Assembly (NCBI GenBank): GCA_022316685.1
Contig: JAKJHU010000056.1
Span: 4,228,169-4,292,168, forward strand
Direction of reading: 5' to 3'
DNA from: Progne subis subis
Taxonomy: Eukaryota; Chordata; Aves; Passeriformes; Hirundinidae
Length of the DNA stretch: 64,000 nucleotides
Positions 19,623-33,299 of the stretch are shown here, in pieces. How positions within the stretch are numbered: the first letter of the stretch is position 1; each line of letters begins with the position of its first letter. The position numbers and the translations under genes were made by a program. The notes under the pieces are model-generated. The model saw only the letters and a list, made by a program, of their open reading frames with translations. It was not told the origin of the DNA and did not search any database.

Positions 19623-21303
19623 AATGAAAAGTATGTAATTGTGAGAAAATAATCACGGTTAATGTGAAGTGCTCGGTGAACCTTCTGTGTATAATTAAAT
19701 ATGCTGAAGCAAAGTCTGGATTTTTATCAGTTATGAATGGGAGGAGTTTAGCCACAGTGAACCAGTACAGACAGCTCAAGGAGCAAGAAGAAGAAGGGTT
19801 TCCTCCTGGGAAGCAAGGAACATCTTTTCCACATCCTGTTAGGTTCAGCCAAGGAAGAATATGTTGAAAGGAAATTCATAACACACAAGAGAGAAGGTAA
19901 AGGTGGATAGAAGGGTTGACAAATAAACAGGGAAACAGTTCTGGAGAAATAATGAACAAGAAATAAGCAGGGTGGGAGGACAAAGGGAATGAGTTGTGAG
20001 TCTGATGAATCTGTAGAAAGCAGGCAGGCAAGGTTTTGTTTGTATTTTTTAACATTTGAGAAATAACTTCTGTGGTTAGATTAATTCCTCTCCCTCCTTG
20101 TGAACTTTTCCTGCTTGTAGAACAAGAAGCAAAATTTAAAAAATAAAGTTCAAGCCTTGAATTTCACGCTACAGATGTGCCATGAGCATGATCAATGAGC
20201 AGCGGCTCACACAGCCCATTGTGTCCACGCACAGATGTCAGGGAAGAGATTGCCTTTGCACCAGCCTCTCCCCTGTGTGCTCCTTGGGGAGCATGAAAAC
20301 ACCCTGGAAGAGAAATAAAAAGCAAACCTAGGGCTGGAGCAAGTTGGAAGGATCAGCCTGCTGATAAGAAATACATCTTAAATTCCCATTTCTGATGGCT
20401 TAAGCAAAGAGAGGTTGAAAAATGCTGGTTCTGCCCTCCATGAAAAGAACGCTTTGGGCCTGCTCTGGGGGTAACCCTGACCTCAGGATGGACCATGGGG
20501 TCACTCTGGCTTCTGCATGGGCAGTGCTGAGCTGCTGCTGAAACCACCAGCAAAGGAGAGGTAACCAGGAGTGGGAATGCTGGAGAATGTCCCAGTGATG
20601 GAAAATCACTGCCTGAGCGAGCAGGAGCCTGCTCCTTATGCAAACCTGGAGAGGAAAAGGCCATTTCAGTACATCTCATATGCACTACAGAGCAATAAAG
20701 CTGCCTGGGCTCTAAGAGGAGATAAGAGCTCATCGTCTGGCTGGCTATTGAATGATTGTGGGCTAATAGAGGGAAAATAATGGTAAAGGAATCAAAGAGA
20801 GTGTGGATGAAGTAGCCAGGTAACACATCTAATGGAGATAACAATGATGGAGACTAAAAGGGTTCATTGGCTCGGGGTTTTTATATGCTTGTTATTAAAA
20901 ATACAAGGATAAAAGACAGGCAGTACCTTTAAAAATCTATGGTTGAAGTGCAAGAAACACAAGTTACACAACACCTCCTCTAGAGAGAAGGGAAGGAACA
21001 GCCATTTTCATCTTCCTGGCTCCTCTGAGGTCCTGGTTGCACCTCCAGACATCTCTCTTTGAGGCATCAGAAGCAGACTGAACCCTTTTGAACAGATTAA
21101 GGCCAGGTGCTTGGGTCTGTCTGTACCTGTAACTCTTCAGGAGTGTGCAGAAGCCTGTATTATCCTTTATTTCTGGTCTTTGAAGCTTCTTTTGTCTTTA
21201 GGATCTTTTGAAGTTCCTGGGAACAGGTCTCTGGGCAACTCTTGTTCTGCTCCATCAGAAAATTCTGATCTCTCACAGACAGTGACCAAAACACCTTTTC
21301 CCT
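19623..21303. other. Unique non-coding sequence
   Basis: No recognisable gene. A minus-strand frame of 163 codons at 20353-20844 has no known motif and is overlapped by other frames. Confidence 0.4.
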
Positions 21304-21399
21304 GACATGGTTTAGAGGTGAATTGGCAGTGTTGGGTCAATATCTGGACCAAAGGATCTTGAAGGACTTTTCCAACCTAAACAATTCATGATTCTATGG
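21304..21399 (+). mobile_element. CR1 LINE, short 3' end
   Basis: AATTGGCAGTGTTGGGTCAA leads to GAAGGACTTTTCCAACCTAA and ends CAATTCATGATTCTATGG, the CR1 3' UTR and tail in plus orientation. Only the last ~95 bp remain. Confidence 0.85.
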
Positions 21400-21889
21400 A
21401 AAGCAAGGAGATCCTGATGGTTGAAAGCTCAGCTCCAGCCTACTTCAGATCCACACACTTGTGCAGATATTTATCTAGTGCGCTCACAGTGGTACAAACT
21501 TCCCTCGACATCCAAATCTTTCATCCTGCACCATCAGGGAGAGGTTAAAGAGAGAACAGGGCCACAAGATGCTACAGGATGAACTGTTTTCTGTCACTTA
21601 TCTTTCTTGTCAGAAGAGGGAATTGCAAATTCTGAATTAAAAAAAAACAAAAAAACATTGGACAAAGTGCACTGGAGAGGGATGCCATGAGCCCACTCGA
21701 GCTGCTCCACCAGCCCCCTCCTCAAATGGACAAGGAGGGAGAAAAATACAGCAAAGGAATGGAGGTAATTACCAGGAGCCATGGCTGTCATGGACAAAGC
21801 ACACTCTGCTTGGGGACATCAATTTAATTTGTGACAATTAATCAGAGTATGATAACAGGAAGTAAGGAAAAACCTAAAAGAACCTTCCC
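21400..21889. other. Unique non-coding sequence
   Basis: Nothing recognised. Confidence 0.4.
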
Positions 21890-22570
21890 TCCACCAGCCC
21901 TTTCTTCCTGGACTCAACTTCACTCCCCCCAAGCAGCACAGGGGAGCAGGGGTTGGGGGCTGTGTTCTGCTCACATCACTTCATCTCCACTGCTCCTTCC
22001 TGCTCTCACCATCCACCTGCTGGAGCACAGGGTCCCCCCATGGCAGACAGCCCTCCAGGAGCTCCAGTGTGAGTCCTTCCCACGGGCTGCAGCTCCCCAT
22101 GGCCTCCCATGGGGTCAGTCCTTCAGGCACAGCCTGCCCCAGCCTGGGTCACCCACTGGGGCACAGAGTCCTGCCAGCAATCCTGCTCCACCCTCGGCTC
22201 CTCCCTCCACCCAGCCACAGGTCCTGCCAGGAGCCTGCTCCAGCGTGAGCTCCCCACAGAGTCCCAGCCTCCTTCCAGCGTCCCCCTGCTCAGGTTTGGG
22301 GCTCTCCAGGGGCTCCAGGTGGATCTCTGCTCTCCCATAGACCTCCATGGGCTGCAGGGGCACAGCTGCCTCACCGCAGGCTGCAGAGGTATCTGCTGCC
22401 TGTCCTTCTTCACTGACCTTGGGGTGTGCAGTGCTGTTCCTCTTGTTTATTCCCACTCCTTTCTCCCAGCTATTGTTGCACAGCAGTTTTTCCCCTTATT
22501 AAATATCACAGAGGCACTGCCACCACTGCTGATGGCCTCAGCTTTGGCCAGTGGGGGTGAGAGGGGGTAG
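21890..22570. mobile_element. Probable ERV-derived interspersed avian repeat
   Basis: G/C-rich sequence full of short related phrases (CAGGAGCTCC, GGGCTGCAG, CTCCATGGGCTGCAGGGGCA), ending in TTAAATATCACAGAGGCACT and CACCACTGCTGATGG. I recall similar text as a common dispersed repeat in bird genomes, probably linked to LTR elements, but I cannot name the family or prove the orientation. Frames of 90-170 codons on both strands are likely by-products of the base composition. Confidence 0.4.
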
Positions 22571-23021
22571 GTGTGAGAGAGGAGGGATGGAAAAGCAAAG
22601 GACGATGAGAAGCGCTGGCTCAATGCAAATGAGGAGGGGAAAATACCCTTGATATGGAATAGCAGTCACAATATGAGGAGCGACAAAATATCACCTGTTA
22701 CTGTAATTCGTGGATTTGTTTGCTTTCTGCTTTGCATTGATTTTGGATTGTGTGAATCCACTGACTTTAATGTAGTAACTATTGATTTGTTGTGCCGAAA
22801 GAGAGCGGACAATCTGACCACATCTGTCAGAAACAAACAAGGATCCTTTGGGGTTTGCAGAAAAGATTTTGCTTCAGCTTAATTATAAACAAAACTACAA
22901 GTTCCAGTCCAGGTTTGGAATGCAGAATTTCCTTTCAGGGGTTGACAAAGGTCGTTCAGCTACTGCACAGTAGCATCAAGGAAACTGGAAAGTCACACCC
23001 AAGATGCAGAGGAGTTGGTTC
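22571..23021. other. Unique non-coding sequence
   Basis: AT-rich, nothing recognised. Confidence 0.4.
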
Positions 23022-23128
23022 ATTGAATCATAGAATAGTTTGGGTTGGAAGGGACATTTAGAGCTCCTCTGGTCCACCCCCCTGCAATGAGCAGAGATAT
23101 CTCTGGTGAGATCAGGTTGCTCAGCATG
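23022..23128 (-). mobile_element. CR1 LINE, short 3' end
   Basis: On the plus strand it starts ATTGAATCATAGAATAGTTT and continues GGGTTGGAAGGGACATTTAG, the reverse complement of the CR1 3' tail. It fades out after TCAGGTTGCTCAGCATG. Confidence 0.88.
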
Positions 23129-24270
23129 TTTGTTTGCAGCATGGCTGCACTTCTGTTCCTTGTGGTTGTAGCAGTGATCAGAAGACAACCTCCAAACGAG
23201 GCCCTTGAACTCTGTTTTGCCCCTCAAACCCACAAACTCACCTGCAGCACCCACACCCTGGTAGCTGCAGTGGCTCAGCCTCCACTGCCCTGTCCCTGCC
23301 CACTCCTGATCCTGCCTGGACCCATTTCTGCCTCTCAGTGCCCTCCAGATCTCCAGTGCCCCACCTGGGAAGCACCATGGTCATTCCTGCAGGTGAGGGA
23401 AGGCAGATGTGCCCCCAGCCAGGAGCCAGCTGCACTCTGCTCTGCCCAGACAACACCAGCATCTAATATCTACCTCCAGACACTTCATTAACCTTCTCCA
23501 TCTAATCCCAGCTAAGCGGATTTACCCGGACTCGCTGCCAATCAATCAGTAATTGGGTTTGTTGACAGCCATAAAGGCAGAGATGCCCAGCTCTGTGCTT
23601 CAGACAACACATCTGATCATTCCTTCCTCCAGGGTGTTTTTCCTTTTGGTTTGTCCTGCTGCAATTTGGAGCTAGTGAAATATTCCCTGGGTAATAAGAC
23701 CCAGGGCTGTCACCATCAAACCCAAGCTGATAAATTCCCCCCCGTGAGCAGGGGAATGTGAGTCATTTGGAGGTTTGAGGCTGTGAATCTGTCACGTACT
23801 AAGCTTCTCAATGAAGCCCACAGCAGCTCTTAGGAAGCCCATTGCCTTTCCATGATCCTCTATTCACTCGAAAACCAGCGAGCCTTGTGGAGCCAGGGAG
23901 CATTAAAAACATCTGTGAGGATCTCTAACTGGAGCTGAGTTATCCTAAATAGCTGAAATACCCAAAATGATCCCCAGGAAAAGAGCAAGATCACAGTGTG
24001 ACTCTCAATGTTGGAGAGAAGTCCAAGCAACCAGCAGCTGCCTGGGGTCTGCAGGCATCCCTCATTTAGGGATTTCTCCCAGGGCAAGACGATTCTCCTG
24101 TAACTGAGCAGCTTGTGTGAGCCGACCTGAGCTATGGAACTGCACTGAACGTTTCAGGTGTGATGCCAAAAATAAAACCTGGCTGTGCCTCCGTGCCCAT
24201 CCCTGCTGGCAGCTGTGTCAGCCCACGACTGAACCTCTGTGGCCCCACCAGCAGCGCTGGGTCGGGGAAA
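23129..24270. other. Unique non-coding sequence
   Basis: Nothing gene-like that I can support. Confidence 0.4.
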
Positions 24271-24293
24271 GGTGGTGGTGGTGGTGGTGGTGG
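24271..24293. repeat. (GGT)n microsatellite
   Basis: About 7.5 units of GGT; the poly-Gly, poly-Trp and poly-Pro frames across it are artefacts. Confidence 0.95.
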
Positions 24294-27200
24294 ATGCATC
24301 ATCCTGGCAGAACTCCTAGAGTGTGACTTCTCTCCCTGGTGAATGAAGCTTTTCCTGTGCCTGCATAAAACACATCCCTGTGAATGGTTGTGTGCCCTTT
24401 GCAGGCACAAAGCTGCACAAACCAGGCGAGGAAGGGTGTTTGGAGCAGCGTAGCCTCGGTGTCAAGCAGCAGGAGGGAGAATTTTCTGTACTGTGTGTAG
24501 CTGAGGTCATTTATCACATTGAAAGTGCCCCACAGGAGCAGATGAGGTGGCTGGTTCAGTCTCTCCTGGAAAGGAGGAGCCACTTCCAAACAAAGCAGCT
24601 GTGAAGATTTTTGGTGTCCAGAAAGCTCGTGGTGGGATGTAAATATCACTGTCAGTGTTGCTGCGGTGGGGGAGAATACAGAGTTCCTGCAAAATAAATT
24701 CTCAGGGAAAGCCTGAGGACAGAAGCTAAGCATGAGGGATGATTTGGGCCCTCACAGCAAAGAGGAAATAGTGGAATTGGTCTCTCAGCTGCCTTCTCAG
24801 GTGGATGGTGTAAAACAATGCCACTGCCTGCACACCCTGGAAGCTCAAGCTGATGTAGCAGAACAGACCTTTGCTTGGCTGTCCACGTGGGCGTTCCAGG
24901 GGAGATAAGCGATTATGGAAGAAGGAAATGGGTTTAATCTCAATTTAGGGTAGCTGAAATGTGCTTTAGTAAGACATTGACTCAGCTACATCCAGGAACA
25001 CATCTGTCAGCCCAAACCACTGAGCACTTGTGCTGCTGACCAGGAATTACCTGCTGTACTGATGCCTGGAAAACCTTTAGTCCATTTATGTCCCGTGGTG
25101 CTTGAGGACTTCTGATTGATTGAGTAAATCAAAGCTGGCTGGTTAACTCATTAAATAAATCATCTATTTGAAGAATTTCTCTCCTGTTTCATTTGCAGAT
25201 TGGATTGTGGCACAAACAGCATCACACTGATTTGACATTATTTCTCAGCTACTTCCTAGCCATAATTGTGTCTCAGTCAGCAGCGCTGACAGCTCATTTC
25301 CCATGCTCAATAGCTGCAGTGCTGTCAGCAGGGAGCATTTCTGGCTGGTTCCTGACAGTCTCAGCCCCAGTGGAAGAGGAACTGATGTTTCACCCAGGCC
25401 AAGGTCAATATGGTGCCATAAGGAGCAGAGGCGAGGGATGAGTACAGGTTCCCCACTGTCTGCAGGGTAAAGAAACCCTGTGACAGCTCTGTCCTTTGAA
25501 GCAAAGTTTTTCAGGGTCTTGATTGCACCATGGAAATCCACCCTGGGCTTCTGAACCCAAATCAGCTGTTCACAGGCTGCAAAGCACAAACCCTTCATAA
25601 ACCCCTTCTCCTGTGTCTGCACAGACCAGATTTATGGGTCACTCACTGCTGGAGAGCTGAGGACTAAAGCCAGTCCCTGCCCACTTCCCCTCCAGCCCTG
25701 ACTCATTTCCAGGTGGAAAACCATCCTCCTTGCCATAATCCTCGAGGAGCAGTGAGCCACTCTTGGCATGGCCAAGGAGAAATTTGGTTTCTCATGGAAA
25801 TCTTTGCACATATTCACTTAAACCAACTATTTCCAAATATTTATTCCGTTTATTCTTAAGTACTCCTGGCTCATGAGCATTCCTGTGAGCCGTCACTGCC
25901 TGAAATAACCATGCAAAAGGTAACAACACAACCTACTTTATAAAAATGCACATTTGTTCAAGTCTTTGACTCTACAGAATTTTTTCTAGATTTTTTTTTT
26001 TTTCCCATCTAGAATTAAGATGGGATGGGAACAAAGCAGGTGAAAATGGAAAAAGAAAACCCATCCCCAAATTCACATTGTCTCCTGACTGTCGGTCCCA
26101 CACGTTGCTTTGCTCCTTTGTGAAAAGAGTATAAAAAGGTGTCCACTTAAATAACATTTCTTTGCCCTTTCTATCTGAAAAGGACCGTGGTTTTTATATA
26201 TGGGGCACATGTTGGGTAAATCTGCCATCATTTGTGTACCATCTCTTGGAGGTTTTATATCTTGGAGCATCCAAATTGCGCTGGAATAAAGGTCATGATC
26301 CTTTCAATTCCATGTTCCCAATGGCACAGGGCAAAGTCTTCAGCTTATCAGTGGTTTTAACTTCCTTTGTGTACTTGTTGTTATATATTGTTATTTTAAA
26401 AGAAGAAAAAGTCACTCATAAAAGAATATTTCAATATTGATAGAACCTCAGGCACAGCTTTGTTGAGTTGGCTTCCGCCTGAGAATATTCAGTGCATTTT
26501 TTCAAGAATTATCTTGATGGATATTTCCCCCCCTTGGCTTAGCAGTCCTGAAATCAATGGGATCACAGAAGTGGAAGGCAAAACTTCAAGAGAATGCAGA
26601 GTATCTGGCACCTTTGTTATGAACAGAGACTTGCCAGCCACGAAAGACTCTTTCTGAAATTCAAAGCATGTGGGTTTGCTGGCTAGTGGTGGTAGGAATA
26701 TTGGAATATTGACTCTGCACTTCAGGATAAAAGCACAGAAGATAGAAGGGGAGCTAGTCTCCAGAATTACCCAGATTCTCTTGAAAATCTATTTAGTCTC
26801 TCCCAATATGGAGTTTCTATGGGTGGGACTGAATTTTGACTTGTGGGAGCACAAGAAAGGTAAAATAGAATCCTATGTTTTTGTGAGGAAAAAACCCTTA
26901 GGCTGAGTGTAGATCTGTAGGAGCTGAAAGCCCATCCTAACAAAAGCTTCTTGGAATCCAGATATTTTCTATCAACTCGCTATAAACTAATTTACTCTTT
27001 TTTAGGAGCTGGGACATGCTACTGATACATTGCTTTCCTCTCAACACACAAAGCGAACATTCCCAGAAATCTGCCTAAGCATTAATCAATCATTCAGTGG
27101 GACAGGTGTATTTTCTAGTAATAATAGTAATTACCTCTAAAAGTCCTTGAAAGTCGGGTTGCTGCTTACCAGGAATAAACAGAAATAGGAGTTTTTTCCA

Positions 27201-28447
27201 AGTTATGAAGCCGGGCTGCTGCTGTGCTCATAGAACCAGCCAAGTTCTGCAAAGGTCTTTTATTGGTCAGAGCTCCCAAAAAAAATTACTTAACTGAGGA
27301 TATTTCTACAAGACACAGGAAAGGAGAAAGATGGCAGGTGTAGAAATATAATCCAGCCTTTGAAAAGTGGATCAACTGACAAAGAACCACTGCTAAACAG
27401 CTCATGGCTCTTTAGATTTTGTTACTTGGGTAGAGAAATAACTTAGACTCTCTCATTCCTGATGGTCTTGGGAAAAAAATTACCAGTGTATCCAGAAATT
27501 AACCCCAGAATGAGTTATGCAGCAACACCATAACCATATTTTCCTCCCTCTCAGGCACAAACACACAAATGTGGTCTGACACCTCCATCCTCTCACCCAC
27601 TAACCTGGTGTATATAAATACAGAAAATGGGTGCTCCAGAGCAGGGTGCAAAACCAGTCTAAACCTCACTCATCACCAGAAATATGTACTAAGCTTTCTT
27701 TAATTCAAATTAAAGAAGCAAAGGAATGTTTTCAGGGGAGCTGCAGATACACCATGCCAGGTCTTTCCAGTGCAAATCCACAGTGTGCCTGAACAGAGCA
27801 CAGCTCAGATTTATAGCCAAAAAGGGTTTCTTACACTCCAGGCTCAGGAAAACTCTGTTGAAGAAAGCAAATCTCTGTTACATCTGTGCCATTCAGTTCC
27901 TCAGTCTTTAGGATTCCTAGGGCAAAATAGATATAAACTTCCTCAATCATCCTCAAACCTAGACCTGGTTCTATACAGGGTACACAGTGAAAATCCCTAA
28001 ACCTTAAATCCCAAACCCACCCTTCTCTTTCTTCGTTATATTGCCTGGTTTTAGTCACTCTGGTCCCTCCAAGGAGCACCATCATCCATCCCAGACACCA
28101 TCCTACCAAGTGCTTTATACACACACACAGGAATGGGGGAAAGAAATGTCACCTCGGGTAAAAAAAAAACCCAGACCCAGTAACAAAAGCAATTGTTAAG
28201 AACTACCCAAAAAAATCAACTTGTGAATAGACAGTGTTAAGACCCACAATAAAAAGAAATGTATGGTCCAGTCTAGGCCACTGGAAACCAGGGGAATTTT
28301 TTTTCATTGGTGTGCACTGAATACAAAGGTTCTGTTTCTGGCATGGTTTTGCTGCCTTGAAGACAGTGATAAAATTTTCTTTAACCTTTTGCTGGGCTCT
28401 CAGTTGGGCTGTGGTCATTGCTGTAAATAATACGTCATATAGATGTT
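24294..28447. other. Unique non-coding sequence
   Basis: Four kilobases without a gene, RNA gene or transposon that I recognise. AT-rich from 25800 onward. Confidence 0.4.
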
Positions 28448-28467
28448 AAAAAAAAAAAAAAAAAAAA
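28448..28467 (+). repeat. Poly(A) tract, 20 nt
   Basis: Pure A run followed by GACCTTTTATTG. Confidence 0.9.
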
Positions 28468-31400
28468 GACCTTTTATTGTGTAAGTCTTTTGGACATCTG
28501 AAAGCTCTAATCAGTGTTTATAATCTCTGGAAATGGATGGCAGAGGTAAATTAAACACAAATCTGAGTTACAGCAGAGCATCTTCCTTGGCTGTTCCACC
28601 AACAGACTAAGTCCATTCCCAGAAAGAAGGGCAGGAGAGAGAAGTGAAAATGAGGGCTCCAGACTGGGGCTGTGCAGCCCCTGGAGCTCAGCTCTGCTGG
28701 AAAGCTTGGCCCAGTTTGTTGTGCAAAACCTCCTCCTACTCCCCAGTTATTTTCCATTCCATTCCAGCAACACTGAATTGCGATAATCCTTTCCATGGGG
28801 AGAAGAGGGAAAACATAAGAATTTTAAAAATACAGCCCTTGTGCCTTGTCTTTGTCTGAAAACTCCTCTAACTGGGTGGTCCTTTGGCTGGGCAGTGCCA
28901 CAGCTTTGTGCCTTTCCTGCCAAAGACAGCTCTGTTTAGGAGCGTCCTGATGTCAGGTTGGGGGATATTGAGCAGAGGTTTGCACGTCACCGTGAATTGG
29001 AGCTTTTCTGGGCTCGCAGGCACTTTCAGGTGGCTGTGGGAGGAAATTTTTTTCCAGTGAGAAGTAAACACAGAGGTGTTGGCCTCTCTGGGAGATGGAA
29101 AGCAGTTAACTTTGGAGCTAATTATGGAGAGGCTGACAAATGTTGACAGCTGCATTGTCCTGGTGAACGGCCTGCCGCTGGTTCTGCCACGAAACAGGGA
29201 GCAAAGCCTCTCTCCTCCTCTCAGCAGGCTCATGGCACCAGGGAGGAAGAAGACAAGGATGTCAGGACATCTAATTATACACCAGGAACCTGCAAAATTG
29301 GAGCATTAGAAGTGTTAGTTAAAAATGATGCCCCGAGGTGCTGAAGTGGAGCAGCAGGAGAAGGAAGAGCACAGTGGTGGGAATGAGGAGCTGGAGAGGA
29401 GATCTCCTGCTCGTCCTCATGTGAGGGGGTCTGGAGGGGCTTCTTTCCAGGGATGCACAAAACACATGTGCAGTTATATATCCACCAAAACCCTGCCGAC
29501 ATTGTAATTTGAAGTGTGTTTCCAAAAGCAGTTTTAAACCCAGTGTAAAGCCACTTCTGTCGAAAATATTGCCATATGGTCTGTCAGTCAGTCATCCTCT
29601 AGCCTGGAGAAAGCTGCTTTCCTATAAAAATTGGAATGGACATTTTCTCAGTTCCCAGCTGTGCCACAGACAGCACAGGGGAAGACCCCTCTTGAGTTAC
29701 ATTTTATTGCAGATTCACTTAAAATCTTCTGCAGGGAAAAGGAACTTGGCATATTGAGCTTTAGTCTGAAAATCATCTGGCCCATTAGTAAAAGTCATTC
29801 ACACCGACTTGGAGGAGCGCTTACTGAAATTCTACCTGCACCCTCACTAAGGGCAGTTGTGACAGGTGATGAGATGCACCTTGTCCCTGGAACTGGTGGG
29901 CAGCTCAAGACCAGAGGGAATGCCCACCAGGATCCAGCTGTGGCTGCAGCACAGCTGGGCTGTGCCAGTGCCCTGTACAGCCAGAACTGGGGCAGAAACG
30001 GCCCCGTGCAGGGATGCCCTGAGGAGCTGAGGGCAACAGATGTAGCTGCATTTCGTGGCTTCTCTCATTCATCTGCAGCGTCAAATATTCATTGTTCTGG
30101 TGGCCTGCAAGGCGCACTCCCTGTAAATTATTGGATATTAACTGGACAAGGAGAGTTGTTGTGCTGGGGGATGAGCTAACCATCAGACTCATTCTGGTTC
30201 AATGTACTGAGAGCATCTGACAGCAGTGGGAAGGACAGAGAAACCTCAAACCTACCAAAATGGTAGCCTGGGGTGGAACCCCATTTCCAGGCCATTATTC
30301 ACCTCTCAAGCAGCCTTGGGTCCAACTGAGCATCTCTGTGCACACTGGACACCTTTCCTCACCATCATCTTCCATCACACCTTCCACCACTGCCACAGAG
30401 CTGATGGTGAGGCAAAGTATCTGATGGAGTTCTGAACCCACTCTAGACCTGCCCAAACTGGACAATTTTACAAACTTGTGGGGCCATTGCTTTCTTCCTG
30501 GCATGAGTGATTACCTTGCAAATTGGTGGCATCACAAAGGCTAAAATTTGCTGACCTGCCCATAGAAAAAGCACTTTTCTTAGAGCAGTAGTTCCCAAAA
30601 TGAAAAAGGGCTGGTATCATATATCTGGCTCCTGATTTTTTATGTGTCCACAGCTCCTAAACAAAATTAAGTATTAGGAGGTAAAACACCTCCATGTATT
30701 TCTCACAGCCACGTAGGAAAATAAAACAATTTTAGGGAGGACCACAGGGAAATCCTCTCTCTCAGTGGAGGAATCCTTTTATCTCTTCTCATGCTGTAAC
30801 ATTGCTTATCAATATGAAATCAAATAAATAAGAGAATTGGGGTTAAAAAAAAATTCAGAAGCAGCCATTGGCCTCAGACAGCACAGCTCTGCCTTGATCC
30901 TGCAGCTCGTGCCACCTTTCACCTTTGAAGCAGCGTGCCTGTTGTCCCCATGGAGACACCAGCACAACTCACCTTGTCTGATAGATGTCGGGCATTTTAA
31001 AGAGAAGATAATAGAGAATTCCAATCTGTTTGTTTTCCTGAGGGATTTCACACATTTTAGCATCTTCCAAGGATGCGGCCCAAGGTGCGCAGACAAACCA
31101 ACCTGCCACCCCCGAAGAACTGATGCATCGTCAGTTACTGAAGTCTCATCCTCTCTGGTTCCACTTCATCACTTGAAGGATCACAGAATTTGCCCCATGC
31201 ATTTCCAGAGGCAACTTTGAAAAGGCCAGCTGGCAAGGAAGGAGAAGAGAGAATGATTTTGTTTGAGTATAAGTCCTTGGAGAGTGGGATCTCCTGGGAA
31301 AAGAAAATACCAACCTGGAACAGGAAATGCTGCCTTCAGTACTTCTGTGAAGTGACTCCAGACACCTTGATCATGGTGTGCATTGTGCCCATCATTTTGC

Positions 31401-33299
31401 AGGGAGACACTGAAAAGCATTAGCTGGAAAACTGTACAGAGCTGAAAACCTGTGCAAAACCAGAAAAAAAGTTTCTGTGTAAAACTTGACATGCCAAGAG
31501 AGGACAATAATGGGCTCTCTGCGTCTCTGGAAGAACTAGCAAATGGCAACACCGAAGGGAAGTGTGTGCCTGGGGGCTGGGGAGCCTTACCCTTTGGATG
31601 GATTTAGGGACAGCTGCCAGGATTTTCTGTGTGGTTGATCCATTTTCAGGGCAGTGGCATAAATTCTGTGCTCTCTCAAAGAGCTCTCAAGCCCTGTGAC
31701 CCACACCCCATATCACACACGGCCCTCACGTGGGTCACACCTCGAGTGGCTCTGTTCCTGTGCTTCCCAGGGAGGGATCGCTCTTCCCCACAGCAGAAGG
31801 ACTCCAAGCATCAAGACTATTTTCAACAGACTCAGTCACTACTGTTTGAGAGTTATTGATACCGTTGCTCAAGTGATGTGCATCTCCCACAGGAGTTTTG
31901 CTGCTTACAGTCATTTGTTTCCCAACTCTGCACACACACTGCATCCACACACAGGCAAGAGCAGTCACCAGGATGTGCCAAGCTTCAGGAAGGTGAGACA
32001 CAGCACATGCTCGTGCTCTGACCAGGTAGCAGAAGGACTCGTTCCAGCGATCTCAGAGTTCCAGAGTAAAAATAAAATTGCCATTATGCATGAAAGGACA
32101 GAGGATGAGAAATCGCAATAGAAATTGCCTATTCTAATGAGAAAAGGGTTGTATGGGGATGAGCAAGGAAAGGTATTTCAAAGGAAGGAAAACAATACCT
32201 TGTGCAAATTGCATGAGGCTGCTGTTTGCTTAGAGGGAGCAGAGGCCAAGGCCTCACAGTTTAATCAGAGAAATTGGTTAGGAAATGACCAGGGGAACAT
32301 AATTCATTGTTCAAATGTCAAGCTGCTGATATCTAGAGAGAGAAGAGTGTGCATTTAGCAGCAGCAGTAGTACACACCTCAAAAGAATATAAGAGAAACC
32401 AGAAAATTCATCACAGATCTGCCATGACTCAGATATCCCCTGTGCTCGGGCTGAAGGTGCACAGGAGAGGAAGATTCATATTACATTTCCCAGGAAAGTG
32501 GTGTGATGGGCAAATACTGAGTGTGATATAAGCCTGACAGAAGAGAAAACAAAGCTTTTCCCAGCCATTGTGCTGTGCATGATCTCAGCACAGCAATAAA
32601 AAAAAGAGATGCTTCTGTAGTAAAAGGAGATATTGAATTGGGGCAGCCATGGGCAGACAGGAGGATTCAATCTAAAGGGTCAGGGGAATACGGCTAAAGT
32701 AGTTTATTTTGCAGGCAACAATAGATTAAGACAGATTTGCAGGGGAAAAAAATGCTATTGAAAGCATCTTTTCTTTAAAAGAACAGCTTTTAGGTAGAAA
32801 ACAAACACAGCTAAGGGAATAGTGGGAAAATGTGCTGTGTCAAAAATAAACGTGTTTGTTGTGATGTTTCTAGAGGAAAGTAGAAGAGAAGGGGAATTAC
32901 TGCAGCAGAATTGCACACAAGGTTTGTTGGAACATTTTTGGGTAAGAAGAGACTTCTTGTATGTCCTTCTTCATGCCTTTTGGTACAAACTCCTCGTTTT
33001 ATATTACTGTCTAAAAGCCACATGTTGATCACTGGAATCTTGTTCACATCAGGGGGTGGTGAAGTCAAAGTACAAAACTAAAGTGTCAGAGGTGGGGTAC
33101 AAATCTTGGATTTGGAGGCTTTTAATTTTTCCTTTGAATCAGTGTTAAGTGGTGGACAAACCCATCTTTGTTCTGTTTTGTCAGACCTGCCACAGCCAGC
33201 CTAAATTGCTTTGAGTATTTATGACTTGAACCTCAGGAAGTCAATCCAGGTCAGTAACTAGGATTACAAATTCAGGCCAGTAGACATGAGTTAACTGAA
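28468..33299. other. Unique non-coding sequence
   Basis: No exon or repeat recognised. A 182-codon plus-strand frame at 29631-30179 has no known motif. It contains the RFX-type palindrome listed separately. Confidence 0.4.
30954..30967. promoter_or_regulatory. Candidate RFX X-box
   Basis: GTCCCCATGGAGAC fits the palindromic X-box pattern GTNNCCATGGNRAC bound by RFX factors (ciliary and MHC class II genes). It is a sequence match only, with no gene identified nearby. Confidence 0.2.

Noticed and set aside
29631..30179. 182-codon plus-strand frame
   Set aside because: No recognisable domain and shadowed by minus-strand frames.
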